This document shows, piece by piece, positions 7,964-16,534 of a stretch of DNA of 64,000 nt. The stretch's first letter is position 1, and each line of letters opens with the position of its first letter. Both the position numbers and the translations under genes were made by a program. Location of the stretch: the NCBI RefSeq assembly GCF_020616515.1, contig NZ_CP085135.1, forward strand, positions 4,216,001 through 4,280,000, given 5' to 3'. Below the pieces are notes generated by a model. It had not been told where the DNA came from. It saw nothing but the letters and a program-made list of their open reading frames with translations, and ran no database searches. This DNA is from Mesorhizobium sp. PAMC28654 (GTDB lineage: Bacteria > Pseudomonadota > Alphaproteobacteria > Rhizobiales > Rhizobiaceae).

Positions 7964-9562
7964 ATGATCCGAATTCTCATTTTCGTCGTCGTCGTCTTCG
8001 CGCTTGCGGCGGGGTTTGCCTGGCTGGCCGACCGGCCCGGCGACATGCTCATCACCTTTAACGGCTATCAATACCAGGTCAGCCTGATGGTAGCGGCCGT
8101 TGCCGTCGTTGCCGTGGTTGCGGCGGTGATGATCATCTGGTGGCTGGTCAAGTCGCTGTGGAACAGCCCCTACACCATCTCGCGCTACTTCCGGGTGCGC
8201 CGCCGCGACCGTGGCTATCAGGCACTGTCGACCGGCATGATCGCCGCCGGCGCCGGCGATGGAGCGCTGGCGCGCAAGAAGACCAAGGAAGCGGCAAAGC
8301 TCATCCGCTCCGACCAGGAACCGCTTATCCACCTGCTCGAGGCGCAAGCGTCGCTGCTCGAGGGCGACCATGAGGGCGCCCGGGAAAAATTCGAGAGCAT
8401 GCTCGACGATCCTGAAATGCGGCTGCTCGGCCTGCGCGGTCTCTATCTCGAAGCCGAACGTCTTGGCGACCGCAACGCCGCCCGGCATTATGCCGGGCGT
8501 GCGGCGGTGATGGCGCCGCAACTCGCCTGGGCCGCCGAATCGACCCTGGAACATCTGACCGAACGTGGTGACTGGGACGGCGCGCTGAAGCTGGTCGAGG
8601 CTCAGAAATCGACACGGCAGATCGAGCGCGACGCCGCCAACCGGCGCCGGGCGGTGCTGCTCACCGCCAAGGCGCACGCACTCATCGACAGCGATCCCAA
8701 CGCGGCCAAGGCCGCCGCCGTGGAGGCCAACAGGCTGCGGCCGGATTTCGCACCCGCGGCGGTCATCGCGGCCAAGGCACTGTTTCGCCAGAACGACGTG
8801 CGCAAGGGTTCCAAGATTCTCGAAACAGCCTGGAAAGCCGAACCGCATCCGGAGATCGCCGAACTCTATACCCATGCCCGTCCGGGCGACGCGGTGCTTG
8901 ATCGGTTGAACCGGGCGAAGAAGCTGCAGGAGCTGAAGAAGAACCACGCCGAGTCCTCGCTGACCGTGGCGCGTGCGGCATTTGACGCGCAGGACTACAA
9001 GACAGCGCGCCGCGAGGCGGAGGCGGCGATCAGGATGGACCGCCGCGAAGGCGCCTATCTGCTGCTGGCCGATATCGAGGAAGCGGAAACCGGCGACCAG
9101 GGCAAGGTACGCCAGCTGCTGTCCAAGGCGGTGCGGGCGCCGCGCGATCCGGCCTGGGTCACCGACGGCGTCATCTCCGAACACTGGGCGCCGGTGTCTC
9201 CAGTCACCGGCAAGCTCGACGCTTTCGAATGGCGTGCGCCGATGGAGCGGCTCGGCCAACTGATCGACAGCCACGAGGATGTTCGAGATGTATCGGCGCC
9301 GGCCATCGCCGCGCCGCTGGCGGCCGAAAGCGCGCCCGAGGTGGTCGATCATGCTACTGTTCCTTCCGCCGAGACGGTGGGACAGCCGCAGTCTGCCGAC
9401 AGGGATCACGTCACGCCGGTGACCGCGGCCGCCTTTGCCGCCGTGCCGAGCGATGCGGAGGCCGTCGAACCGGCGGAGGAATTGGCGCGTCTGCCCGACG
9501 ATCCCGGCGTCGATCCGGACGACGAGGCGGAAAAATCGCCACGCCGGTTTCGCTTGTTTTGA
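7964..9562 (+). CDS. hemY: HemY-like tetratricopeptide membrane protein
   Basis: A 532-residue protein with two N-terminal membrane helices (IRILIFVVVVFALAAGFAWL and VAAVAVVAVVAAVMIIWWLV) that form the HemY_N domain. A long helical TPR-like region follows, including AARHYAGRAAVMAPQLAWA and LLLADIEEAETGDQGKVRQLL. The C-terminal ~110 residues are acidic and disordered. It starts 10 bases after the mitofilin-like gene with TGAGGAGCTGACG acting as its ribosome site. HemY of this type is associated with heme synthesis or Mic60-like function; it is not the protoporphyrinogen oxidase that shares the name. Confidence 0.92.
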   Translation: MIRILIFVVVVFALAAGFAWLADRPGDMLITFNGYQYQVSLMVAAVAVVAVVAAVMIIWWLVKSLWNSPYTISRYFRVRRRDRGYQALSTGMIAAGAGDGALARKKTKEAAKLIRSDQEPLIHLLEAQASLLEGDHEGAREKFESMLDDPEMRLLGLRGLYLEAERLGDRNAARHYAGRAAVMAPQLAWAAESTLEHLTERGDWDGALKLVEAQKSTRQIERDAANRRRAVLLTAKAHALIDSDPNAAKAAAVEANRLRPDFAPAAVIAAKALFRQNDVRKGSKILETAWKAEPHPEIAELYTHARPGDAVLDRLNRAKKLQELKKNHAESSLTVARAAFDAQDYKTARREAEAAIRMDRREGAYLLLADIEEAETGDQGKVRQLLSKAVRAPRDPAWVTDGVISEHWAPVSPVTGKLDAFEWRAPMERLGQLIDSHEDVRDVSAPAIAAPLAAESAPEVVDHATVPSAETVGQPQSADRDHVTPVTAAAFAAVPSDAEAVEPAEELARLPDDPGVDPDDEAEKSPRRFRLF

Positions 9563-9608
9563 TGGGACCCGATCCTGAAGCCAGGTTTGGGCGAATGGGA
9601 AGTGCTTG

Positions 9609-10088
9609 ATGTTCGAACGCGTTCTGTCGTTTCTGAAGGAGTTGCCGATCGGCGCCGGTGCGCGTCCCAGCGCCGACGATCCGCGCGTTGCCGCCTCGGC
9701 GCTGCTCTATCATGTGATGAGCGCCGATGGCGTGCGCCAGGATGTCGAATGGGAGCGCTTCAAGGCGGTGCTGGCGGAAAGCTATTCGATCGGCGGGGCC
9801 GAACTCGAGGCGCTGGCCGCGGCCGGCGAACGCGCCGACAATGAGGCGATCGACCTCTATGCCTTCACCAGCGTGTTGAAGCGCCACCTCGACGCCGATG
9901 CGCGCAAGGCGTTCATCGGCCTGATGTGGGAAATCGTCTATGCCGACGGCGAGTTGCACGAGCTGGAGGACAACACCGTCTGGCGCGTCGCCGAACTGAT
10001 CGGCGTCGAACGCCGCGACCGCGTCGAGGCGCGCCGCAAGGCCGCCGCGCATGCGCCGGGCGCCACCGGAACGTCGAGCGACGAATAG
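9609..10088 (+). CDS. TerB/COG4103-type helical protein
   Basis: A 159-residue all-helical protein of the TerB-like fold: ASALLYHVMSADGVRQDVEW, then a second copy of the repeat, LMWEIVYADGELHELEDNT. The paired ADG-x-x-x-x-E metal-binding motifs are the signature. The ATG at 9609 is used; an in-frame TTG lies one codon earlier. The C-terminus (AAAHAPGATGTSSDE) is disordered. It follows hemY by 46 bases and is the usual next gene in this order. The family name refers to tellurite resistance, but single-domain COG4103 proteins have no demonstrated role in it. Confidence 0.85.
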   Translation: MFERVLSFLKELPIGAGARPSADDPRVAASALLYHVMSADGVRQDVEWERFKAVLAESYSIGGAELEALAAAGERADNEAIDLYAFTSVLKRHLDADARKAFIGLMWEIVYADGELHELEDNTVWRVAELIGVERRDRVEARRKAAAHAPGATGTSSDE

Positions 10089-10107
10089 ACAGGGATCCCG
10101 CCTCTCC

Positions 10108-10824
10108 ATGCCTCCGCGACTGTGTTCGAAACCAAAAATCCTGATTGTGCTGCATCAGGAGAATTCGAGCCCGGGGCGCGTCGGCCACATGCTCCTGGAA
10201 CAGGGGTTTGATCTCGACATCCGGCGTCCACCGCTTGGCGACAGCCTGCCGGAAACGCTGGACGGTCACGCCGGCGCGGTGATGTTCGGCGGGCCGATGA
10301 GTGCCAATGACGGGGACGAGTTCGTCCGCCGCGAGACCGACTGGCTGCGAATTCCGCTCAAGGAAAATCGACCTTTCCTCGGCATCTGCCTGGGCGCGCA
10401 AATGCTGGTCAACCATCTCGGCGGCAAGGTCGAGGGGCATGACGAAGGTCTGGTTGAGATCGGCTGGTATCCGCTGAAGGCGACCGAGGCGGGCAAGAAG
10501 CTTATGCACTGGCCGGAGATGGTCTACCAGTTCCATCGCGAGGGCTTTTCCCTGCCCAGGGACGCGACCCTTCTGGCGACCGCCGAGACCTATCCCAACC
10601 AGGCATTCCGCTATGGCGACAATGCCTGGGGTATCCAATTCCACGGCGAACTGACCCGGGTGATGATGCAGCGCTGGGTTGTGCGTGGCGCGCAACGTTT
10701 CGAGTTGCCCGGCGCGCAGCCGGGCCGCGATCATCTCGGCGGCCGGCTGATCTGGGACATGCATCTAAAACGCTGGCTTGGCGAACTTCTGCGGATGATC
10801 TTCGACAGACCAGTGGTGCGGTAG
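10108..10824 (+). CDS. Class I glutamine amidotransferase-like protein
   Basis: A 238-residue stand-alone GATase1 domain. The nucleophile elbow FLGICLGAQML carries the catalytic Cys, and WGIQFHGELT supplies the His-x-Glu pair. An oxyanion-strand region, AVMFGGPMSANDG, precedes them. Such stand-alone proteins related to the GMP synthase amidotransferase domain hydrolyse glutamine or gamma-glutamyl compounds, but the substrate here is unknown. The ATG at 10108 is chosen because the conserved KILIVLHQENSSPGRVG strand begins soon after. It starts 19 bases after the TerB-like gene and is probably co-transcribed with it. Confidence 0.88.
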   Translation: MPPRLCSKPKILIVLHQENSSPGRVGHMLLEQGFDLDIRRPPLGDSLPETLDGHAGAVMFGGPMSANDGDEFVRRETDWLRIPLKENRPFLGICLGAQMLVNHLGGKVEGHDEGLVEIGWYPLKATEAGKKLMHWPEMVYQFHREGFSLPRDATLLATAETYPNQAFRYGDNAWGIQFHGELTRVMMQRWVVRGAQRFELPGAQPGRDHLGGRLIWDMHLKRWLGELLRMIFDRPVVR

Positions 10825-10843
10825 CCCTATCTTCTGCAATTCT

Positions 10844-11152
10844 CTAGGGTTCGAGCACCGGTCGCATGAAGCTGCGCTCATAGCTGAGAATACTGCGATT
10901 GCGCTTTTCCGTTTCAAACACATCCTGGCATTCCGGGTCGGCAGCCATCCGCTTGCGATAGTCCTCGTAGTCGGCAAGGCTCGGAAAACTGAACATGGCA
11001 TAGGCGATATTGTTCGCCCCTTCACTTGGAAGGAAATAGCCATGATGGTTTCCGCCGAGGCGATTGACCAGACCGATCCAGCGGCGGCCATATTCTTCAA
11101 ACTCGGCAAGCTTGTACGGGTCAATGACATATTTCAGGTAGCAGGTGATCAT
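10844..11152 (-). CDS. NIPSNAP-family protein
   Basis: A 102-residue ferredoxin-like dimeric alpha/beta-barrel protein. MITCYLKYVIDPYKLAEFEE at the start, the central GNHHGYFLPSEGANNIAYAM block and SLADYEDYRKRMAADPE are the family pattern. NIPSNAP proteins have no settled biochemical function. It is convergent with the amidotransferase gene. It lies 33 bases downstream of the MFS gene on the same strand, so the two may share a transcript. Confidence 0.9.
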   Translation of the reverse strand: MITCYLKYVIDPYKLAEFEEYGRRWIGLVNRLGGNHHGYFLPSEGANNIAYAMFSFPSLADYEDYRKRMAADPECQDVFETEKRNRSILSYERSFMRPVLEP

Positions 11153-11185
11153 GGGAGTTCCTGTGACGGGGGTGATGGATGAACG

Positions 11186-12424
11186 TCAGTTGCGCCCCTT
11201 GAGGTGGCGAACCTTGCGCAATTGCGGAAACAGATAGGCCCATAGGCCGGCGACCACGATGGCCCCGGCGCCGCCGATCACGACAGCCGGCACGGTGCCG
11301 ATCAGCGCCGCCATCGTGCCGGCGCGGAATTCGCCCAGCTCGTTGGAGGCACCGACGAAGACCTGGTTGACGGCGTTGACGCGGCCGCGCACCTGATCCG
11401 GCGTCCACAGCTGGATCAGCGTCTCTCGGATATAGACGCTGAACATGTCGGTGGCGCCCAGGAAGGCGAGCGCGACAATTGAGAGCCAGGTGATGGTCGA
11501 CAGGCCGAACAGCACGGTAGAGGCGCCGAACGCTGCCACGAAGCCCAGCATGATCACGCCGGCGTGGTTGCGGATCGGGTGGCCGGCCAGCCAGACGGCG
11601 ACGCAGATGGCGCCCACGCCCGGCGCCGACCGCAACAGGCCGAGACCCCACGGGCCGAGTTCGAGGATATCGCGCGCATAGATCGGCAACAGGGCCGAGG
11701 CGCCGGACAAAAGCACGGCGAACAGATCGAGCGAGATGGCGCCGAGCACGATCTTCTCGCCCCAGATATAGCGGAAGCCGGCAAACAGGGTCTGCATCGT
11801 CGGCTTGTCGGTCTCGCTGCGCTGCGCTGGTTTGGGGATGGTGAAGATCAGCACCGCGGCGACAAGCATAAGGACGGTGGCGGTGCCATAGGATGCTTCC
11901 GCCGAAATCCCGTAGAGCAGGCCGCCGGCGACCGGCCCGAGGATGGTCGCCGTCTGCCAGGCGGACGAGTTCCAGGCAATCGCGTTGGCGAAATCCCGAG
12001 GCGGCACGAGATTGGCGAACAGCGAGGCCGCTGCCGGCCCGAAAAAGGCCCGCGCCATGCCGAACATGGCGAGGACGACGAAGATCGGGCCCGGCCCGTT
12101 GAGGCCGCGCAGCGCCAGCAGGAGCAAGGCCAGCGCACAGACCGCCTCGATCACCACCGCCACTGCCATGATCAGGCGGCGGCCGAAACGATCCGCGACG
12201 ACGCCGGTGACCAGCACCAGCAACAGCGAGGGCAGGAACTGGACGATGCCGACCAGGCCAAGATCGAACGGGTCGCGAGTCAGGTCGTACATCTGCCAGC
12301 CGACGGCGACGGATACGATCTGGGTGGCGAAATTGGTCAGGAAACGCGCCGCCCAGTAACTCAGGAATGCCTTTTGCCGGAAGGCGGCGTAGCGCTGGTC
12401 CGGCGATATTGGTTCTGATGTCAC
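11186..12424 (-). CDS. MFS exporter (EntS/MFS_3 type)
   Basis: A 412-residue, 12-helix major facilitator. The A-like motif is VADRFGRRLIM after helix 2, and FLTNFATQIVSVAVGWQMYDLT lies at the N-terminus, typical of the MFS_3 group that includes the enterobactin exporter EntS. PPRDFANAIAWNSSAWQTATILGPVAGG corresponds to the conserved helix 4-5 region. The substrate cannot be told from sequence. The start at 12424 is the first ATG of the frame. The 154 bases upstream, before the aminotransferase stop, hold only an uninterpreted AACTTTAGCAAAGTTCG imperfect palindrome near 12490. Confidence 0.88.
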   Translation of the reverse strand: MTSEPISPDQRYAAFRQKAFLSYWAARFLTNFATQIVSVAVGWQMYDLTRDPFDLGLVGIVQFLPSLLLVLVTGVVADRFGRRLIMAVAVVIEAVCALALLLLALRGLNGPGPIFVVLAMFGMARAFFGPAAASLFANLVPPRDFANAIAWNSSAWQTATILGPVAGGLLYGISAEASYGTATVLMLVAAVLIFTIPKPAQRSETDKPTMQTLFAGFRYIWGEKIVLGAISLDLFAVLLSGASALLPIYARDILELGPWGLGLLRSAPGVGAICVAVWLAGHPIRNHAGVIMLGFVAAFGASTVLFGLSTITWLSIVALAFLGATDMFSVYIRETLIQLWTPDQVRGRVNAVNQVFVGASNELGEFRAGTMAALIGTVPAVVIGGAGAIVVAGLWAYLFPQLRKVRHLKGRN

Positions 12425-12578
12425 GAAATGCAGGCCCCGTTGCGATGGCCGGCGGGGCTCTTCCCGGATGGGCGCTGTTCCGGCCAGGGGAACTTTAGCA
12501 AAGTTCGCGACGCGATGTTTGCCAAAATCCGCGCTGGATCAGGAATTTTAGGCTCGCCTGGCCGACCGCATGGCAAAT

Positions 12579-13679
12579 TTACTGCCGCAGCGCGGCGGAG
12601 ATGGCGTCAAGACCGCCCCGCAATTCGGCTTCCGTCGGCCAGCCGAAGCCGACGCGGAAGAAGCGCTTGGGCATTTCGAACCAGTGGCCAGGTCCGACAT
12701 AAGTGCCATGGTCTTCCAGGAGGTTCGTGTAGAACCGGTCAAGGTCGAAGCCGGGATCTACATTTAGGCGCGGGAAGCCAACGACGCCGCCTTCGGGTCG
12801 CACCCAGTCGACCAGTGGCTCGCGGTCGATCCAGGCCTGGACGATGTCGCGTCGCTTGGCCATTTCGGGCAGCAGCGTCGCCAGAAAGCCGTCGCGGCGT
12901 TCGAGCATGCCGCGCGCGATACCCTCGTCGATGACACTGCCGCAGATGCCGATCTGCTCCTTGGCGGCCAGGAACTGTTCCTGAAGCGTCTCGTCGCGGG
13001 TGACCAGCCAGCCGATGCGGATACCGGGAATGCCGAAGGCCTTGGACAGCGACGACACGCTGATCGCTCGTCTGCTCAGCGACGCGGCCGACGGCAACCG
13101 CCTTCCATAGGAAAGATCGCGATAGGTCTCGTCGACCAGCAGATGGCAGTTGCGGCTTTCGGCGAGCGCCACCAGCGCATCGAGGTCGGCGCGGTCCATC
13201 ATCGTGCCGGTCGGATTGTGCGGGCAGGTGACGCTGATCAGCTTGGTGTTGGGCTGCATCGCCGCGGCGACACGCCCGACATCGACCGCGAACCTATCTT
13301 CGAAAGCCAGATCGACATAGCTGATGGCACAGCCGATCGCCCTCGGCGTCTCGATGTTGGTGGCATAGTTGGGCCTGACGACAACGAGGTGGTCGCGCTC
13401 TGACAGAAGCGAAGTCGAGATGATGAACAGCGCACCCGCGGCACCCGCGGTGACCAGCACGTCATCGGGCGAGATAGCCTCGTCTTGCGCGGCGATCAGC
13501 GCCCGCAACTCCTTGTCGCCACGGTGTTCGCCATAGAAAAGCGTGAGATCGGGGAGCGACAGGCCAATGTCGGAGAGCTTCTGGTCGGCGATGGAGCTTT
13601 CGGAGAGGTTGTAGCGGATACGGTCGTAGCCGTATTCCTCAGGCGCCTCTTTCTCGATCACCATCCTGGTGTAGTTCAT
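12579..13679 (-). CDS. Class I/II PLP-dependent aminotransferase
   Basis: A 366-residue fold-type I aminotransferase. It has AGAAGALFIISTSLLSERD (cofactor phosphate loop), CPHNPTGTMM with the conserved Asn, LLVDETYRDLSYG with the PLP-pyridine Asp, and SSLSKAFGIPGIRIGW with the Schiff-base Lys near residue 212. The C-terminal RVGFGWPTEAELRGGLDAI carries the substrate-carboxylate Arg. The amino-acid substrate is not identifiable. It is monocistronic, with a distinctive direct repeat in front of it (13706-13726). Confidence 0.9.
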   Translation of the reverse strand: MNYTRMVIEKEAPEEYGYDRIRYNLSESSIADQKLSDIGLSLPDLTLFYGEHRGDKELRALIAAQDEAISPDDVLVTAGAAGALFIISTSLLSERDHLVVVRPNYATNIETPRAIGCAISYVDLAFEDRFAVDVGRVAAAMQPNTKLISVTCPHNPTGTMMDRADLDALVALAESRNCHLLVDETYRDLSYGRRLPSAASLSRRAISVSSLSKAFGIPGIRIGWLVTRDETLQEQFLAAKEQIGICGSVIDEGIARGMLERRDGFLATLLPEMAKRRDIVQAWIDREPLVDWVRPEGGVVGFPRLNVDPGFDLDRFYTNLLEDHGTYVGPGHWFEMPKRFFRVGFGWPTEAELRGGLDAISAALRQ

Positions 13680-13705
13680 GGTCGCGCCCCCCGGAGCTGT
13701 TCTGG

Positions 13706-13731
13706 TTGAAAACAGTTTGAAAACAGTTTTC
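13706..13731. promoter_or_regulatory. Candidate operator: direct repeat upstream of the aminotransferase
   Basis: TTGAAAACAG occurs at 13706-13715 and again at 13717-13726, an 11-bp period (one helical turn), followed by TTTTC so that GAAAAC...GTTTTC is also palindromic. The block is 27 bases upstream of the aminotransferase start on the minus strand and is AT-rich against a GC-rich background. Confidence 0.4.
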
Positions 13732-13831
13732 TATGGGGCGATGCGCGCGAAAGATAGGGCTGGCTCGATGTGATGCATCGGGCCAATAAAGAAGCCGGAT
13801 GTCCGTCCGAAAAGGTCCGGTCGTGCGTCGC

Positions 13832-14302
13832 TCAGGCCGGAACCTTGGCCTTGCGTGCCTTGGCCTTGGCGGGCGCTGCTACTACCGGCTCGATCTTGCG
13901 GCCGAGGCCGATCGACTTCGCCAGTTCCGAGCGCGACGCGGCATAATTGGGAGCGACCATCGGATAGTCGGAAGGCAAGCCCCACTTGGCGCGATAGGCG
14001 TCCGGCGTCAGCCCGAAATGAACGCCCAGATGGCGCTTCAGGGATTTGAACTTCTTGCCGTCCTCGAGGCAGATGATGAAGTCGGGCGTTACCGACTTCT
14101 TCGGATTGACGGCGGGCACCAGCGGCACTGGCGCGGGCTCCACGGGCTTTCCAAGCCCGCTTATCGAAGCGCTGACGCTCGCGATAAGGTCGCCCAGACC
14201 GGAAGCGGGCAAGCGGTTCTTCTCGACATAGGCGGACACGATATGGGCGGTCAGCTCGAGAAGGTCGATATCTTTGCGAGCGTTGTTGCTATCGTCGGCC
14301 AA
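13832..14302 (-). CDS. mucR: Ros/MucR-family transcriptional regulator with variant zinc finger
   Basis: A 156-residue regulator of the Ros/MucR family. The start is a TTG at 14302 with GGACGGAG upstream; it gives the typical N-terminus ADDSNNARKDIDLLELTAHI, and no suitable ATG is present. The C-terminal finger contains CLEDGKKFKSLKRHLGVHFG followed by PDAYRAKWGLPSDYPMVAP. In Ros the ligands are Cys-x2-Cys...His. Here residue 81 is Asp in place of the second Cys, His91 and His95 are kept, and the position of the last Ros ligand is Phe96. Such substitutions, with Asp ligands or no zinc, are known among Mesorhizobium loti homologs. The C-terminal AKAKARKAKVPA tail is basic. Confidence 0.92.
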   Translation of the reverse strand: MADDSNNARKDIDLLELTAHIVSAYVEKNRLPASGLGDLIASVSASISGLGKPVEPAPVPLVPAVNPKKSVTPDFIICLEDGKKFKSLKRHLGVHFGLTPDAYRAKWGLPSDYPMVAPNYAASRSELAKSIGLGRKIEPVVAAPAKAKARKAKVPA

Positions 14303-14415
14303 ACTATTTCTCCGTCCGGGGGCTGGCGGAATTCCTAGTCGGCAAATCTGGGCAACGCAATGATTAGTGCTGCCGCACACGTTATTTTGAACAACTATAC
14401 TAATCGGTAATAATA
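14303..14415 (-). promoter_or_regulatory. AT-rich leader/promoter region of mucR
   Basis: The 113 bases between the mucR start and the ROK gene stop include a markedly AT-rich stretch (about 14380-14412) with TATAGT-like and ATTATTACC sequences on the minus strand. Ros/MucR proteins bind AT-rich DNA and usually repress their own gene, so autoregulation is plausible. No exact -35/-10 pair is claimed. Confidence 0.35.
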
Positions 14416-15117
14416 TCAGACGACCGGCGCGTTGTCTCGCCACAGTCGAAAACCGCCTTCGAAAGCGCGTGTGTTGTCACCGCGCCTGCAATCAGGAGGT
14501 AGTGCGTCGAGCTTATCGACATTACCGCCGCCGATGACCACATAGTCCGGCTGCAAGGCGGCGCGAAGCCTGTCCACTACGTCGAAAACATGTTTGCGCC
14601 ATTTCTTCTTGCCGCGCTTCTCAAGCCCGCGTTCGCCGACATAATCCTCGAAGCTGCCGCCCTTCCGATAGGGCAGATGCGCGAGTTCCATCGGCTGGGC
14701 GACATTGACGAGGATCATCGCGGCGCCGAGGCCCGTTCCCAACCCAACGAACAGCATGCGCCCGCCCTCATAGCTGCCGATGGCTTGCATGGTGGCGTCA
14801 TTGACGATCTTCACCGGCTTGCCGAATTGCGCGGCGAAATCATACCCGGCCCAGCCCTTGCCCAGGTTTGCAGGGTCTTTCGCCGGTTTGTTGTCGCGGA
14901 CAGGGCCGGGATAGCCCATGGAGATGACGTCGTATGACAGGCCGTCGGCGAGCTTCTTCACTATCTCGATCATCTGCTGAGGCGTGAGGCCAGGCCCTGA
15001 GTCGGCTCGGCGCTCCTCACCGCCGGCGCTGGTGAGGACCTTGACGTGCGATCCGCCAATATCGATCGAGAGCACGATCTTCCCGTCGGTCGACGCGGTC
15101 TTTGCCGGACTTTTCAT
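14416..15117 (-). CDS. ROK-family sugar kinase (polyphosphate/ATP glucokinase-like)
   Basis: A 233-residue ROK kinase. The phosphate-1 motif is LSIDIGGSHVKVLTS, VNDATMQAIGSYEGGRMLFV holds the catalytic-Asp region, and LFVGLGTGLGAAMI is the phosphate-2 loop. The short length and the KGGSFEDYVGERGLEKRGKKKW segment recall polyphosphate glucokinases, so glucose is the likely substrate with polyphosphate or ATP as donor. It is the last gene of the leftward operon glucoamylase-gnd-zwf-ROK, 18 bases after zwf. That context supports glucose phosphorylation after glucan hydrolysis. Confidence 0.83.
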   Translation of the reverse strand: MKSPAKTASTDGKIVLSIDIGGSHVKVLTSAGGEERRADSGPGLTPQQMIEIVKKLADGLSYDVISMGYPGPVRDNKPAKDPANLGKGWAGYDFAAQFGKPVKIVNDATMQAIGSYEGGRMLFVGLGTGLGAAMILVNVAQPMELAHLPYRKGGSFEDYVGERGLEKRGKKKWRKHVFDVVDRLRAALQPDYVVIGGGNVDKLDALPPDCRRGDNTRAFEGGFRLWRDNAPVV

Positions 15118-15135
15118 GGCTTCCCCTCCAAAAGA

Positions 15136-16512
15136 CTATTTTGCCGGATCGATCCAGCCATTGGGTGGTCCGAACCCTGCCATGGCATCCCCTGGGCCCC
15201 ATGTCAGCGGCTCATAAAGGTGCGGCGGCGTGGTGTCGCCAAGCACCGGCCCGACGATGCGCCAGGCGAGTTCGGCCGCGTCCTGGCGAGTGAACAGCTG
15301 GCCGTTGCCGTTCATGGCGTCGCCGATCAGCCGTTCATAGGGCGGCATGTCGCTCTTGCTGTTGTCCAGCGCGGTCAGTTCCACCTGCTCGCCGATCATG
15401 TCGTCGCCGGGCGCCTTGCGCTGCGCGCCGATGGCGATCATCACCTGCGGGTCGATGCGGAAGCGGACATAGTTCTGGTCGGCTGGCTTGATCGGGTCGA
15501 AGACGTCGAGCGGCGGCCGCTTCAACCGCACCACCACTTCGGTGACGTGCACCGGCATGTTCTTGCCGGCGCGGATGAAGAACGGCACGTCCTGCCAGCG
15601 CCATGTGTCGACGAAGAAGCGCACCGCCGCGAAGGTCTCGACCGGCGAATTCGGCGCCACGCCGGGTTCCTGGAGGTAGCCCTTGAACTGGCCGCGCACG
15701 ACGTCGTCCCTGGTCAGCGTGCGGATTGCCCGGAGCACCTGCACCTTCTCGTCGATCAGGTCGTCGGCGGAGCGGCCGACCGGCGGCTCCATGGCGAGCA
15801 GCAGGAGGATGTTGAGCAGGTGGTTCTCGATGACGTCCCTGATGCAGCCGACCTCGTCGTAGAAGCGGCCGCGCCCCTCGACGCCGAAATCCTCGGCCAT
15901 GGTGATCTGCATGCTTTCGACGAAGTTGCGGTTCCAGATCGGCTCGAGGAAGGAATTGGCGAAGCGGAAATAGAGCAGGTTCTGGATCGCCTCCTTGCCG
16001 AGATAATGGTCGATGCGAAAGATCGACTGTTCGTCGAACACCAGATGCAGGACACGGTTCAGCCAGCGCGCCGATTGCAAATCGTGACCGAAGGGCTTTT
16101 CCACCATCAGGCGCGCGCCATGCGCCGTGCCCGATTGCTCCAGCCCCTGGACGACCATCTCGAACATGTTCGGAGGCACCGCCATGTAGTGCAGCGGCCG
16201 CTGCGCGGTCCCGAGCGCGCTCTTCAGCTTCTCGAACGTGCCGGGATCCTTGTAGTCGCCACTGACGTAGCGAAGCAGGGAAGCGAGCTTGGCGAACACC
16301 TTCTCGTCGATACCGCCAAGCGCATTGACGATGCCGTCGCGGGCGCGGGCCTGCAACTGCTTCACGTCCCAGGGGTCGAAGGCAACGCCGATCACCGGCT
16401 CGGTGAGGGTTCCCTTGGCGACCATGGCGTAAAGCGCGGGGAAGATCTTCTTGTGGGCGAGATCGCCGGTTGCTCCAAAGAGCACCAGCGTGTCGGAGCG
16501 TTCCTGGCTCAT
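15136..16512 (-). CDS. zwf: Glucose-6-phosphate 1-dehydrogenase
   Basis: A 458-residue cytosolic enzyme oxidising glucose 6-phosphate to 6-phosphogluconolactone. The nucleotide-binding start is [40 protein letters not shown] contains the catalytic His and the substrate-binding Lys, and AVPPNMFE and [10 protein letters not shown] precede it. The ATG at 16512 has AGGGAG eight bases upstream. The short N-terminus and the LFGATGDL variant mark a divergent Zwf paralog rather than the classic Entner-Doudoroff copy. It sits between gnd and the ROK kinase in one operon; no pgl gene is present. Confidence 0.95.
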   Translation of the reverse strand: MSQERSDTLVLFGATGDLAHKKIFPALYAMVAKGTLTEPVIGVAFDPWDVKQLQARARDGIVNALGGIDEKVFAKLASLLRYVSGDYKDPGTFEKLKSALGTAQRPLHYMAVPPNMFEMVVQGLEQSGTAHGARLMVEKPFGHDLQSARWLNRVLHLVFDEQSIFRIDHYLGKEAIQNLLYFRFANSFLEPIWNRNFVESMQITMAEDFGVEGRGRFYDEVGCIRDVIENHLLNILLLLAMEPPVGRSADDLIDEKVQVLRAIRTLTRDDVVRGQFKGYLQEPGVAPNSPVETFAAVRFFVDTWRWQDVPFFIRAGKNMPVHVTEVVVRLKRPPLDVFDPIKPADQNYVRFRIDPQVMIAIGAQRKAPGDDMIGEQVELTALDNSKSDMPPYERLIGDAMNGNGQLFTRQDAAELAWRIVGPVLGDTTPPHLYEPLTWGPGDAMAGFGPPNGWIDPAK

Positions 16513-16534
16513 GAGCGTGTCTCCCTGTTCACCG

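Noticed and set aside
7964..9562. Protoporphyrinogen oxidase (also called HemY)
   Set aside because: No FAD-binding motif; two N-terminal helices and TPR-like repeats identify the other HemY family.
9609..10088. Tellurite resistance gene
   Set aside because: Only a single TerB-like domain is present with no ter operon; the family name is not evidence of function.
10108..10824. PuuD-type gamma-glutamyl-GABA hydrolase for the amine locus
   Set aside because: The protein resembles class I GMP-synthase-type amidotransferases, lies 29 kb away and is linked to the hemY region.
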